Shown in pieces: positions 6,607 through 14,628 of a stretch of DNA of 23,574 bases; position 1 is the first letter of the stretch, and each line of letters opens with the position of its first letter. The DNA is from a virus, in the IMG/VR virus record IMGVR_UViG_3300030105_000555, positions 1-23,574 of that record, one strand, 5' to 3'. The position numbers were made by a program, and so were the translations under genes. The notes beneath the pieces are model-generated. The model worked only from the letters and a program-made list of their open reading frames with translations. It was not told the origin of the DNA and did no database searches.

Positions 6607-7659
6607 TCAGTCTGCCCAACGCGCCATCAACGCTTCAGCGATGTCATCTGTGCTGCCACCATCACGAGGATTATCTATGAGCTTTTGGTGGGCAGCATTA
6701 CGCTTACCCGCTCTAATCTGCGACTTACTTGGTGGGGATTTCTTGGCACTTAAAACCTTGGTCTTACCGCTCTTACTTTTCGTAACTTTGGCCTTGGCTT
6801 TCTTGCTTTCGGCTGTCTGTTTCGATTGGTCATAGAGTCGAGCTTTGTTTATCAGCATTATCACTTCTGGTGATGTGTACTGATCCACTTGCTCTTTTGG
6901 CAGTCCGACTTTTACAGCGTAGGTTCTGATCTCCGTGTAGAGTTCATTGCCCCAATCTGGCAGGCTATCTTCCAAGACCTTTACGCAATCTGCGGCGGCT
7001 TGTTTGTTAGCTTGCTGTTGTTGTACTTGCATGTCGGCAACCATCTGACCGCTCTCTTCCTTTAGGAAGCGAAGGTCGTCTTCGGCTTGGCGTGCATCTT
7101 GTCGTAACTGAGCAAAAGTCTCGTTGTCCATCTGTTGGGACGCTACGAGCATATCTAAATCAGCGTAGGGCTTATACCTAAGTTCTGCACGTTCCATTAG
7201 TTTCTGATAACTTGCCTGCGTCTTTGCCAGATTTTCATCTGTGACTTTACGTTGCGAGGCTAGATCCTGAGACTTTTTTGTTAGGGCGCTTTCTTGTCCG
7301 TATAACCGCTTTAAGTCCTTCACCGATACCTTTTTGGTCTCACCGTTGACCACAATATCAACAACATTATCTTCGGAAACGACTTTAGGGTCATCGTCTT
7401 CCTCAGTGTCATCATCTGTGTCTTCGGCATCGTCCTCATCAGGGTCTTCTAGGTCCTCTTCGCTGTCATCATCGACATCTGCGTCCTCAAGTTCATCCTC
7501 TTCGACCTCTGTCTCGTCTTGGTCTTCGGATGTTGCATCTTCGTCCTCGATTTCATTGGATAGGTCTTCACCGTCCGCCCATCGTCCTAAGATTGCGTCC
7601 GCTGCTTCATCTCTGTCGAGATTTTGCGGCTCAGAGTTAGTATCTTGCACGTTATTCAT
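6607..7659 (-). CDS. Scaffolding protein
   Basis: This protein of about 350 aa acts as the internal scaffold for procapsid assembly and sits directly upstream of the capsid gene, the usual place. It has a short N-terminal helix with DEAADAILGRWAD, then about 70 residues dominated by Asp and Glu, a long charged helical or coiled-coil middle (SALTKKSQDLASQRKVTDEN, later Gln-rich), and a strongly basic Lys-rich stretch before the C terminus, which ends DDIAEALMARWAD. Acidic head, coiled coil and basic tail is the classic scaffold layout. The start at 7659 is preferred because AGAGGA lies 11 nt upstream and the upstream gene stops 4 nt before it; an earlier in-frame ATG at 7692 would overlap that gene and has no ribosome-binding site. 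Confidence 0.85.
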   Translation of the reverse strand: MNNVQDTNSEPQNLDRDEAADAILGRWADGEDLSNEIEDEDATSEDQDETEVEEDELEDADVDDDSEEDLEDPDEDDAEDTDDDTEEDDDPKVVSEDNVVDIVVNGETKKVSVKDLKRLYGQESALTKKSQDLASQRKVTDENLAKTQASYQKLMERAELRYKPYADLDMLVASQQMDNETFAQLRQDARQAEDDLRFLKEESGQMVADMQVQQQQANKQAAADCVKVLEDSLPDWGNELYTEIRTYAVKVGLPKEQVDQYTSPEVIMLINKARLYDQSKQTAESKKAKAKVTKSKSGKTKVLSAKKSPPSKSQIRAGKRNAAHQKLIDNPRDGGSTDDIAEALMARWAD

Positions 7660-7663
7660 GGTG

Positions 7664-7936
7664 CTACTGGTCCTCTTGGCTTGTGTCGCCATTCTGTTGT
7701 TCTACGATGCTGTCACGCACGAGAACTCGTTGCTTTAAAGTGTTCACCACGTCTACGATTGCGCGATAGTGGCTATAGACTAGCTCTCTGCCATCTATAT
7801 CTTCTGGCTCTGTATTCACGAAACTTTGGAATGCAGATTCAACAGTCTCATCAATGACCGAAGTGAAGGCGGGGGTCTGTAGTAGACCCTCCGCTTCATC
7901 TCCAGCCACAACAAGTTGCTCTTCTTGTGTAGGCAT
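7664..7936 (-). CDS. Small acidic head protein between portal and scaffold
   Basis: This 90-aa acidic protein starts MPTQEEQLVVAGDEAEGLLQ. The start at 7936 is chosen because TAGGAAACCT places AGGA about 6 nt before ATG and just after the portal stop; an upstream in-frame ATG at 8041 would lie inside the portal gene. Its central pattern FVNTEPEDIDGRELVYSHYR followed by AIVDVVNTLKQRV looks helical and recurs in small proteins encoded between portal and scaffold in related phages (recalled). It has no recognised domain. A role in head assembly is likely from position only. Confidence 0.75.
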   Translation of the reverse strand: MPTQEEQLVVAGDEAEGLLQTPAFTSVIDETVESAFQSFVNTEPEDIDGRELVYSHYRAIVDVVNTLKQRVLVRDSIVEQQNGDTSQEDQ

Positions 7937-7952
7937 AGGTTTCCTAAGGTGG

Positions 7953-9986
7953 TTAGCCGTTTGGACTTGCAATAGCCCGAACATCATCAGCACTCTTGGC
8001 AATCTCGAGTTCTTCGAGGTTGACGTATTCTTTGTGCTCATGCTGGGTTTCTTGTAGGTCCATCTTGTCGGACTTGAGTGCGAAGTCTTGCTGGACTTTC
8101 ATCTGTGCAAGCTCATGCTTCATTTGGCCCATCTGGGCATTGAACTGGGCTTTCATTTCAGAAACAGCAGTTTGTCTCTCTTGAATTTCCAGTTGTTTCT
8201 GCGCCATCTGCATCTGCATCTCTTGTGCTGGATCAGGTGGCGGCGGCGGTATCTGTGCGGGGTCTGTTAGGAAGTCCGCAATGTTCTTGATACCTGACTT
8301 CTCAAAGATTGCTCCTAGCATCTTGTACTTGTTTTCGGGTGAGTACATCTGCCCAAGAGATGGGTCTGTTGAGAGTAGCGTGTGGAAGGCAAGGTACTTC
8401 TGCACCATTGTCTCCTGATCTCCGTAACCTAAGTTGAACTCCACTTGTACATCACGCTTGTCTGCCCATTTTGCGGGATTAACATTAACGTAACGGCCTG
8501 CAAGCTCTACGATCTTCTCCTCACTCTCGTTCTCTACGACCAATTGGTAAACGATAGAGAATAAGGGCTTTAGAAAGTTGTTCGCAAAGTTTCGCGCAAT
8601 GATCTTTTGTCGCTGTTGGCTCATAGTGGCCAACTGCTCTACCATAGCTGCGGAGTTTTGTTTGCTTATAGCATCCTTATTAAGGCCTTGGCTTAGGCGG
8701 GAGACACCAGAAGTGTCCTCCTTATCCTCATCCAGCATCTGTATTGTCTGAAACACATAAGGGTTCAGCGATGCTTGAGGCATGGGGTTGATAGCGTCAG
8801 GGCGTGTCACGTTGACAATGCCGCCAACCCTATTGTCGATCAGTTCTCTAGGGTTAGTCAAAGCGCCCTTCACTACTGTGTAGCGGGGGTTATTTGTAAC
8901 CATAGCGTGGTCAAGTATAGACCGCGTAAGAACAGTTCGCGCATTTTGAATACCGAGTAACTTTTCACCAAAGTTATTACCGTGAAAAGCATGAGGCACT
9001 GGTAGAGGGACAAAGGCAACAAATGGACGCCTCTGCACTAGCTCTTTCTCAAGAAGTACATTGGAACATTTGACCACACGGTACAGGTCAGCTTTGCCTG
9101 TGCCTTCAACGTCTAGCTCAATGTATGCTTCGATCACTGTTACCTGACGGGTCTGACGTTGGTAGCCTTTAACACTGTTGAACTGGTCGGAACCTAAGTC
9201 ATCGAAACGCGCCAGTATCTCAGGGTCGCCATCGAAGTCATTATCCTCATTGTCAGCAATACTAGACACATCGTCTTCATCATAGCCCATCTCCAGGAGG
9301 TCACTGATGGTCTTCTTGGTGCGATGGGCACAAAAGGTCACAGATTCTAAAGATTTGGCTTGAGGTTCAATCAAGAACTCTTCGGGAGCCACAGCCTCAA
9401 CGCGAACCTGTGAGGTGTCACGAGTAACCCGTAGCTCACCTGTGAACATTCCCATTTCGTCTTGCTCTAGCTCTTCAATCTCTACGTTCTCATCCGCAAG
9501 AAGGGCGTCTAGTTCTTCTTCTGTAAGTCCCTCAATGTACTCAAGGCTGCTTTCAGACTGCACATCCCAGAAGACCTTACAGATACCAGCACGAGCAATT
9601 AAACCATCGTGGATGACAGTCTGCATCACTTCAAACAAGTTGTTCTGGCGGTGAAGCACATAGTCAGTGTACTCAGTACAGACCTCAGCCGTAGCAACAT
9701 CTTCTACGTTCTGTGGAGCAAAGCGCATTGTCTTGTTGCCAGTGCTGAAGGTTTCCAGCAATGCCGCCTTCATGCTCTCCACTGCATCATATACATCTTG
9801 GCTGACGTACTTACTGTTGCCATCATGCGCTGGGCGAGGGAGTGCAGCGGAATAATACTGCATAACCTTTCGCCGTTCTGAGGATATTTCAGAGTCATAA
9901 TAGCCGATTGAACGCCGTATGTTAGTGTCAACTATTGATACGATTTGATCGTCATCAAGGCTTGTGTATTCTTCTTTTGATTTCAT
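7953..9986 (-). CDS. Portal protein
   Basis: This 677-aa protein forms the dodecameric portal through which DNA is packaged and ejected. Length and order (TerL directly upstream, scaffold and capsid downstream) match P22/T7-like portals. The N terminus has SIGYYDSEISSERRKVMQYY, then a conserved stem and wing region. The centre contains FVPLPVPHAFHGNNFGEKLL followed by GIQNARTVLTRSILDHAMV, the typical portal crown and stem helix region. The C terminus is a long Gln/Met-rich coiled coil (residues about 585-660) like the barrel of P22-type portals. It starts 2 nt after the TerL stop, indicating coupling. Confidence 0.92.
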   Translation of the reverse strand: MKSKEEYTSLDDDQIVSIVDTNIRRSIGYYDSEISSERRKVMQYYSAALPRPAHDGNSKYVSQDVYDAVESMKAALLETFSTGNKTMRFAPQNVEDVATAEVCTEYTDYVLHRQNNLFEVMQTVIHDGLIARAGICKVFWDVQSESSLEYIEGLTEEELDALLADENVEIEELEQDEMGMFTGELRVTRDTSQVRVEAVAPEEFLIEPQAKSLESVTFCAHRTKKTISDLLEMGYDEDDVSSIADNEDNDFDGDPEILARFDDLGSDQFNSVKGYQRQTRQVTVIEAYIELDVEGTGKADLYRVVKCSNVLLEKELVQRRPFVAFVPLPVPHAFHGNNFGEKLLGIQNARTVLTRSILDHAMVTNNPRYTVVKGALTNPRELIDNRVGGIVNVTRPDAINPMPQASLNPYVFQTIQMLDEDKEDTSGVSRLSQGLNKDAISKQNSAAMVEQLATMSQQRQKIIARNFANNFLKPLFSIVYQLVVENESEEKIVELAGRYVNVNPAKWADKRDVQVEFNLGYGDQETMVQKYLAFHTLLSTDPSLGQMYSPENKYKMLGAIFEKSGIKNIADFLTDPAQIPPPPPDPAQEMQMQMAQKQLEIQERQTAVSEMKAQFNAQMGQMKHELAQMKVQQDFALKSDKMDLQETQHEHKEYVNLEELEIAKSADDVRAIASPNG

Positions 9987-9988
9987 GT

Positions 9989-11569
9989 CTAAACCATCTC
10001 AATGTAATAGTCATCGACTGCTTCAACAGGCTCCCAAGCACCCTCATGGATGTGGTTGGCTAACGCCAAGCTCATTACGCAGTCATCGAAACATCCAGCT
10101 TCTGCCTCCATTCCGCCACTCTGTGTGACGATATATGTAAGCATTTCGCGGATAGTGACCTTATCGTTAAGTTCGATTGCACCCTCTCGAACAGAGGCCC
10201 TAAGTTCATCAATAATCAGGGGTTTAGTCTTGGAGGTAGTAGTGAAGCCCAACTTTAGGGTTTCTTTCTCAGTCAACTTGTCTACCTGCACCTCTGTGTA
10301 GAAATGCGGGTAAGCTAAGTCCTTTCCAAGACGGGTACACGTTAAGATACCGTGGCTGTTGTTCTCCACGATGATGAAGGCGAGGTTGAAGAACTCACCC
10401 AGCTTGTAGAGAACTGTTGCAAAGTAATCGGGATGCACTTGGGCACGATAAGTCGCGACCTGTCGTTTCTTACTGTCTAATACCTGAGCTACGCTGTAGT
10501 CGCCGCCTCTGACCCCCATCGCAACGTCAGCACCAATTGTGTACTGTTCGCCTGCATCTAGGGTCTTAAATAGGGTCAACTCGCCGCGCATATTCTCAAG
10601 CCATTCGTCACCTTCAAGAGCTAGACGCTTCTTAGGGTCTTCGGCATTTGCAATGCTCTCTTGTAGGTTCTCTGGGTTGAACACAGGCCTTCCAGTCGTC
10701 AGGAAGGATTCAGATGGTGTTGCAGGGTATTCTTGTTTGAATAAATCTATGCCGTTTTGTGCAATCTTACGCCTGCGGAACATGAGCTGCTCGAGGTCTA
10801 AGTCGTGCTTTTTGGCAATAGCCTCTTCCTCTGGTGTTATTTCAAAGTTTTCTGGTACTGGCTCACGGTATTCACTGTCTAAAAACCAAGGGATAAACAC
10901 AGGTACATAGCCATTTGTACCCTCAATGGCACCTTTCCAGAGGTCATAAAAGATACCAGAGACACCGTTTGCCGTACTCTCTACGAATATCGCAGTGTTT
11001 GGCTTGTTAGGCACCGCCTGTGTCATACCATTCCAGTTTTCGAGGGCCGTGGACTTTTGCCAAAAGGCAAGCTCACTGGCGTGAACGTGGGTTAGTGTCT
11101 CCCCTCGCCCAAGGCTCTCACCGCCAGCCGTAGCGACAACATATGAACTGTCTAAGACATCAAATGTTAGCTCTCGGCGGGATGAATACTTTGTGTGGGG
11201 CTTTAGTAGCTCTGGACAGTTCTCGTGGTATCTCTTGGTCATATCGAACAAGGCACGGGTACTGTCAGAATGGTGGGTCACAACAAGAGCCTTACAGGCT
11301 TTTCGCTGAGACACATTGAAGTACAGGTAGCCACCCACATGTGTGGAGAGCCCCTGCTGTCGAGCTTTTAGAATGATGATGCGTACTTTGCCCTCACTAG
11401 CCATCTGCTTGTCTACAGCTTCCTGTAAGAGTATCTGGGCTGGCTTTAGGTTTAGTGGGCGGATGTCTCCATCCTTAGTCCTGATCTTGAGGGCTGACTT
11501 ACTGTAGAAGCCAAAGTCTTCGTATAGTTTACGTCTGACTTCTTTAAGTTTCTGGTCCATCTTCGTCAT
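9989..11569 (-). CDS. terL: Terminase large subunit
   Basis: This 526-aa packaging motor has an N-terminal ATPase and a C-terminal nuclease. The Walker A-like motif is KARQQGLST at residues 68-76, the Walker B region is LTHVHASELAFW with the acidic Glu166, and the coupling motif is FVESTANG at 195-202. The nuclease (RNase H-like) domain shows IGADVAMG with Asp348, GGDYSV with Asp357, VENN with Glu402 and a final CFDDCVMSLA with Asp495/496. All expected acidic residues are present, so the enzyme looks intact. The start overlaps TerS by 26 nt. An alternative start is the Met at codon 4. Confidence 0.96.
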   Translation of the reverse strand: MTKMDQKLKEVRRKLYEDFGFYSKSALKIRTKDGDIRPLNLKPAQILLQEAVDKQMASEGKVRIIILKARQQGLSTHVGGYLYFNVSQRKACKALVVTHHSDSTRALFDMTKRYHENCPELLKPHTKYSSRRELTFDVLDSSYVVATAGGESLGRGETLTHVHASELAFWQKSTALENWNGMTQAVPNKPNTAIFVESTANGVSGIFYDLWKGAIEGTNGYVPVFIPWFLDSEYREPVPENFEITPEEEAIAKKHDLDLEQLMFRRRKIAQNGIDLFKQEYPATPSESFLTTGRPVFNPENLQESIANAEDPKKRLALEGDEWLENMRGELTLFKTLDAGEQYTIGADVAMGVRGGDYSVAQVLDSKKRQVATYRAQVHPDYFATVLYKLGEFFNLAFIIVENNSHGILTCTRLGKDLAYPHFYTEVQVDKLTEKETLKLGFTTTSKTKPLIIDELRASVREGAIELNDKVTIREMLTYIVTQSGGMEAEAGCFDDCVMSLALANHIHEGAWEPVEAVDDYYIEMV

Positions 11570-12050
11570 TTTGCTCTTCTTCGGGGTCAGCCACTAAGAG
11601 CGACTCCAAGAATGCTTCGGCTTTGCCAATGGTCACTTCGCTCTTTGCAGCGGGTTTCGTCTTAGTAAAATCTAAAACCATCCGTGCCGCAGTCAGTCGA
11701 TCCCTGCTTTGGGACGGCTCTCGCATAATCTGTACTGCTGTCTTCAATGCCTCAATGGCATAGATGTCATCAATGTTGTTGTCTTCGGCCATAATCTTAA
11801 CGATCCTCTCAGCGTCTAGTTTTGCCTTTGTTCGTATTGGAGCTATCGTATCCTTCGTGTAGCCGTCAGGTGTTCCTGATGGACGACCCGCGTTTACTCG
11901 CTTTTTTGTTGACCACTGCTTTCGTAGGGCTCTTCCCTCCTCGGTCTGCATCAGCTTGGAGAAGTAGTTGTCCTTGCCCTTCCGCGCCCGTGCTGGGTGC
12001 GTCAGGTCCGCCTTTGGTGCTTTCTTCCGTGGCTCGTGTGGTTTTCCCAT
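11544..12050 (-). CDS. terS: Terminase small subunit
   Basis: This 168-aa protein probably recognises phage DNA and regulates TerL. It is basic at the N terminus (KPHEPRKKAPKA) and contains AGRPSGTPDGYTKDTIAPIR, the GRPxG pattern common in small terminases and in DNA-binding helix-turn-helix linkers, followed by helices suited to oligomerisation (IYAIEALKTAVQIM). The C terminus is acidic (DPEEEQNDEDGPET), a common place for contact with TerL. AGGGG 6 nt upstream supports the start. The first 185 nt overlap another reading frame that starts at 12237. Identity rests on motifs and on direct linkage to TerL. Confidence 0.82.
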   Translation of the reverse strand: MGKPHEPRKKAPKADLTHPARARKGKDNYFSKLMQTEEGRALRKQWSTKKRVNAGRPSGTPDGYTKDTIAPIRTKAKLDAERIVKIMAEDNNIDDIYAIEALKTAVQIMREPSQSRDRLTAARMVLDFTKTKPAAKSEVTIGKAEAFLESLLVADPEEEQNDEDGPET

Positions 12051-12237
12051 GAGTTACCCCTAGTTTTAATTCAGTGATTGCTAGTGTGTCTGGACATGCC
12101 TGACAGAACAAAGACGGAGGAAGGGCTTTAAGCATCTCTGCAAGTATCTTATCTTGCTCACTCTTTGTTAGAGAGGATGATTTTAAGAACTCTATGGCCT
12201 GTAAGATAGGCACAAAGTCGAAGGGTGTTTTGTTCAC
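11866..12237 (-). CDS. Unknown 123-aa protein overlapping TerS
   Basis: This frame begins with GTG, preceded by AAGGAAG, and encodes 123 aa. The first 62 residues lie outside TerS and look like a real helical protein (SLTKSEQDKILAEMLKALPP and a CQAC pair). The last 61 residues overlap the TerS start in a different frame and are low in complexity (GGPDAPSTGAEGQGQ), as expected from a reading frame shadowed by another gene. It may be a small packaging-related protein translated just before TerS. The upstream part is likely expressed; whether the overlapping tail is functional is uncertain. Confidence 0.6.
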   Translation of the reverse strand: MNKTPFDFVPILQAIEFLKSSSLTKSEQDKILAEMLKALPPSLFCQACPDTLAITELKLGVTHGKTTRATEESTKGGPDAPSTGAEGQGQLLLQADADRGGKSPTKAVVNKKASKRGSSIRNT

Positions 12238-12254
12238 GTTTGCTTCCTTAGAAT
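12238..12254 (-). repeat. Leader repeat with ribosome-binding site, copy 2
   Basis: The minus strand reads ATTCTAAGGAAGCAAAC just before the GTG start at 12237. It differs from the copy at 5276-5293 by a single missing A. Both follow GC-rich hairpins containing GGGGCC. Confidence 0.55.
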
Positions 12255-12261
12255 TGACTGA

Positions 12262-12277
12262 GGCCCCACTAGGGGCC
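12262..12277 (-). terminator. GC-rich hairpin between ejection protein and packaging genes
   Basis: On the minus strand GGCCCC, a TAGT loop and GGGGCC form a tight 6-bp hairpin in the 61-nt gap between two genes. There is no T-run, so it is unlikely to be a strong intrinsic terminator. It could be an RNA-processing or stability element separating the ejection genes from the packaging genes. Confidence 0.4.
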
Positions 12278-12298
12278 CCATGTTTGACTTAGGTTGGC

Positions 12299-14614
12299 TC
12301 ACTTCTTAGCCTTCTTTCCTTTAGCCTTTGCTGACTTTCGCTGTTCAGTTACCCTCTGTATATAGGGTCTAAGGTAAGTTGTTGCGAGTTGTGGGGCCTG
12401 TAAGCCTTCCAAAGCAGTGTCGAGTATGCCTTGCATCTTTGCCATGGGGTCAGAACCTAAGTTATAACCTAAGTCAGTTAATGCCTTGGTTAAGACAGCA
12501 CGATCACTTGGCAAAATGGACTTATCAGCGTTCATCGCAGCTTGTAATTCTTTACGAAACTCAATGTTGCCCTGCTTACCACTTTCTTGGTTTGGAGGTA
12601 GCTGTGTAGGCTGGGCAGTACCCTTCTTTGGCCCTTTAGGGGGTACAAAACTGTCCCAAGCTCCGTTGACTAAAGCAGCAACCTCAGTAAGTGGCCGTCC
12701 TTCGATGCCCATACGGCCTGTCGCTAAGAACATTCTGTATTGCTCTATTGAGGAAAGAGTTTCTGGGCTGTTTTTATTGTCTTGTTCAGCTTTGGATAGT
12801 ATCTCTTCTATCTTAGCGTCCATTTTTCTTGGAGTTAGCTTCTGTCTACCACGACTGTCCTCAATCGCATTATATATAACGCCTCTTGGATCAGCCTTAG
12901 TGTTTGCATCGCCTTTGTTTGGCGGTAGGCCTGCCTTATAAATTCTAACAGCCGTTGCCGCAGAAGCCTCATCAGCTTTGTCTTTCCTAGAAGCCGCCGC
13001 CGCCTTTAGCTTGTCCTTTTCAGCAAGTTTCTTGGCAACCTCAGCTTCTTTACGCGCCTTAGCCATGCCAACTATTGAAGTACCGCCAATTGGCCCTAAG
13101 CCTTCGTTCTTGCGGTTCTTCTTTACAAAGCGCGCAACTTTAGAACGGCGTCCAGTTACAGCATCAATAGCGCGGCCACCAGCTAATATAGGAAGCTGTG
13201 CAGTCAGTGAGGAGCCGCCAGTTATTACAGCGGCACCAGCGCCTAAGTTGCCAGCAATCATACCAGCGGGGTTAAAAGACCTACCAAAAGTAGGAAGAGG
13301 GTTAAACTGGTCAGTAAACTGAGAGACACCGCCTTTAAGTCCAGAAGAGTATAACTCAGTGACAACATTAGACTTGCGGTATGATTGGGCTAACTGCTGA
13401 CCTTCTTTAGTAGAGCCAAAGTTATCCTTAATAAACTGGATGTTTTCTTTGGTTACTAAAGTGGATACTTTGTTGTTGGCCTGACGTAATGCCTCGTTAA
13501 ACTGAGATGTAATCTCCTGTGGTGCGTCCTTAAGGATATTAGCCCTAAGTTCTTTAACCGCCGTGTCTATGTCCACACGGATTTTACCACGAGCGGAGTT
13601 TAAAGCATCGTTTGCACCCTTTGATCCAGTATTGGGCGACACATTCTTGAGGTTATAGCCTTCTGTGTCAGCAATCTCAGTCAACATACGTGACACATCA
13701 CCAGCGGCTTGATCCACTTCTGGGTCTAGGTCTTCACTTTTGCGAAGTACAAGATCACCAGTCTTATTTACCGTTGTAATTGCTGTGGATACGGCTTTGG
13801 AAAGAGCACCGCCAGTAATTGCAGCATCACCAATACGATTGACAACCTCTTCGGGTACATACTCGCCGCCTTGGACAGTAGTGTTACCAATTACTAGGCC
13901 CTCTTGTACGCCTTCCTGTACAGTCTCACGTATAACTCTTAAAGAAGCACCGCCGCCCTTGATTGGGGTAAGCTCGACAAGACCAGAAGCAATAGCTGCC
14001 CATAAATCAGACGCAGTTGCAGTTGGGTCTAGGTCTTTCATCTCTTTTTCGCCGCGCATCTGCCCTAAGGCATTAACAATACCATAAGCAGTACCACCTA
14101 AGGCCAATGCTGTACCTATGATGGGTGCAGAACCTAAAGCAAGCGGTACGCCTAAAGAAGCGGCTACACCGCCAGCGACTTGGGGTGCAGCTTCAGCAGC
14201 GCCATAGAGAAGGGAGTTACCAGCGTTGGCATACTCGCCTTTCTTTAGGTTACTAATGATACCATCAGCACCCGCTGGGCGCTCATAGTTGGAAGCGGCA
14301 ATCTGAGCTTCGTTGCGCTCGGCCATTTCGCGACCAGAAGTTTGTAAATAGTCACCAACTCCTTCAGAACCTAATTTAGAGGCTCTTTCGCCACCAGATT
14401 GGATGCCTTTGCCCCAATCAGCACCAGATTGGTCAACACCGTAGCCTAATGCACCCATAAGGGACGTATCAGCCTCTGATACAGGTGTTTCTGGAGCTTC
14501 ATCAGTTGATGACATCTGCTGGCGTATAGCGTTAGCTAAAGCCTTAGCACCTTCGGTGTCCCCAGCAGCATCCGCTGCGGCAAGCGCACGGCTCAGACGT
14601 TCTATGTCAGCCAT
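12299..14614 (-). CDS. Large internal virion (DNA ejection) protein
   Basis: This 771-aa protein is probably carried in the virion and ejected with the DNA. Residues about 143-183 form a Gly/Ala-rich hydrophobic region (VAASLGVPLALGSAPIIGTA) that could insert in membranes, followed by a segment containing IRETVQEGVQEGLV, a pattern common in inner core proteins of marine podoviruses. The rest is helical and charged, and the C terminus is strongly basic (KSAKAKGKKAKK), suited to DNA contact. It is the last of three consecutive Ala/Gly-rich virion genes. GAGAGGAAG supports the start. No peptidase or lysozyme motif was seen, so it may act in channel formation only. Confidence 0.75.
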   Translation of the reverse strand: MADIERLSRALAAADAAGDTEGAKALANAIRQQMSSTDEAPETPVSEADTSLMGALGYGVDQSGADWGKGIQSGGERASKLGSEGVGDYLQTSGREMAERNEAQIAASNYERPAGADGIISNLKKGEYANAGNSLLYGAAEAAPQVAGGVAASLGVPLALGSAPIIGTALALGGTAYGIVNALGQMRGEKEMKDLDPTATASDLWAAIASGLVELTPIKGGGASLRVIRETVQEGVQEGLVIGNTTVQGGEYVPEEVVNRIGDAAITGGALSKAVSTAITTVNKTGDLVLRKSEDLDPEVDQAAGDVSRMLTEIADTEGYNLKNVSPNTGSKGANDALNSARGKIRVDIDTAVKELRANILKDAPQEITSQFNEALRQANNKVSTLVTKENIQFIKDNFGSTKEGQQLAQSYRKSNVVTELYSSGLKGGVSQFTDQFNPLPTFGRSFNPAGMIAGNLGAGAAVITGGSSLTAQLPILAGGRAIDAVTGRRSKVARFVKKNRKNEGLGPIGGTSIVGMAKARKEAEVAKKLAEKDKLKAAAASRKDKADEASAATAVRIYKAGLPPNKGDANTKADPRGVIYNAIEDSRGRQKLTPRKMDAKIEEILSKAEQDNKNSPETLSSIEQYRMFLATGRMGIEGRPLTEVAALVNGAWDSFVPPKGPKKGTAQPTQLPPNQESGKQGNIEFRKELQAAMNADKSILPSDRAVLTKALTDLGYNLGSDPMAKMQGILDTALEGLQAPQLATTYLRPYIQRVTEQRKSAKAKGKKAKK

Positions 14615-14628
14615 GGCTAACTTCCTCT

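Noticed and set aside
7334-7738. Ser-rich 134-codon frame on the plus strand.
   Set aside because: It is the antisense reading of the acidic block of the scaffold gene; Asp/Glu codons read backwards give Ser/Val, so it is a composition artefact.
7936-8041. Upstream start of the small head protein at 8041.
   Set aside because: It would lie in the portal reading region and lacks a ribosome-binding site, while AGGA precedes the Met at 7936.
12486-12941. 151-codon plus-strand frame opposite the large ejection protein.
   Set aside because: No ribosome-binding site, and it is embedded in a well-supported gene on the other strand.
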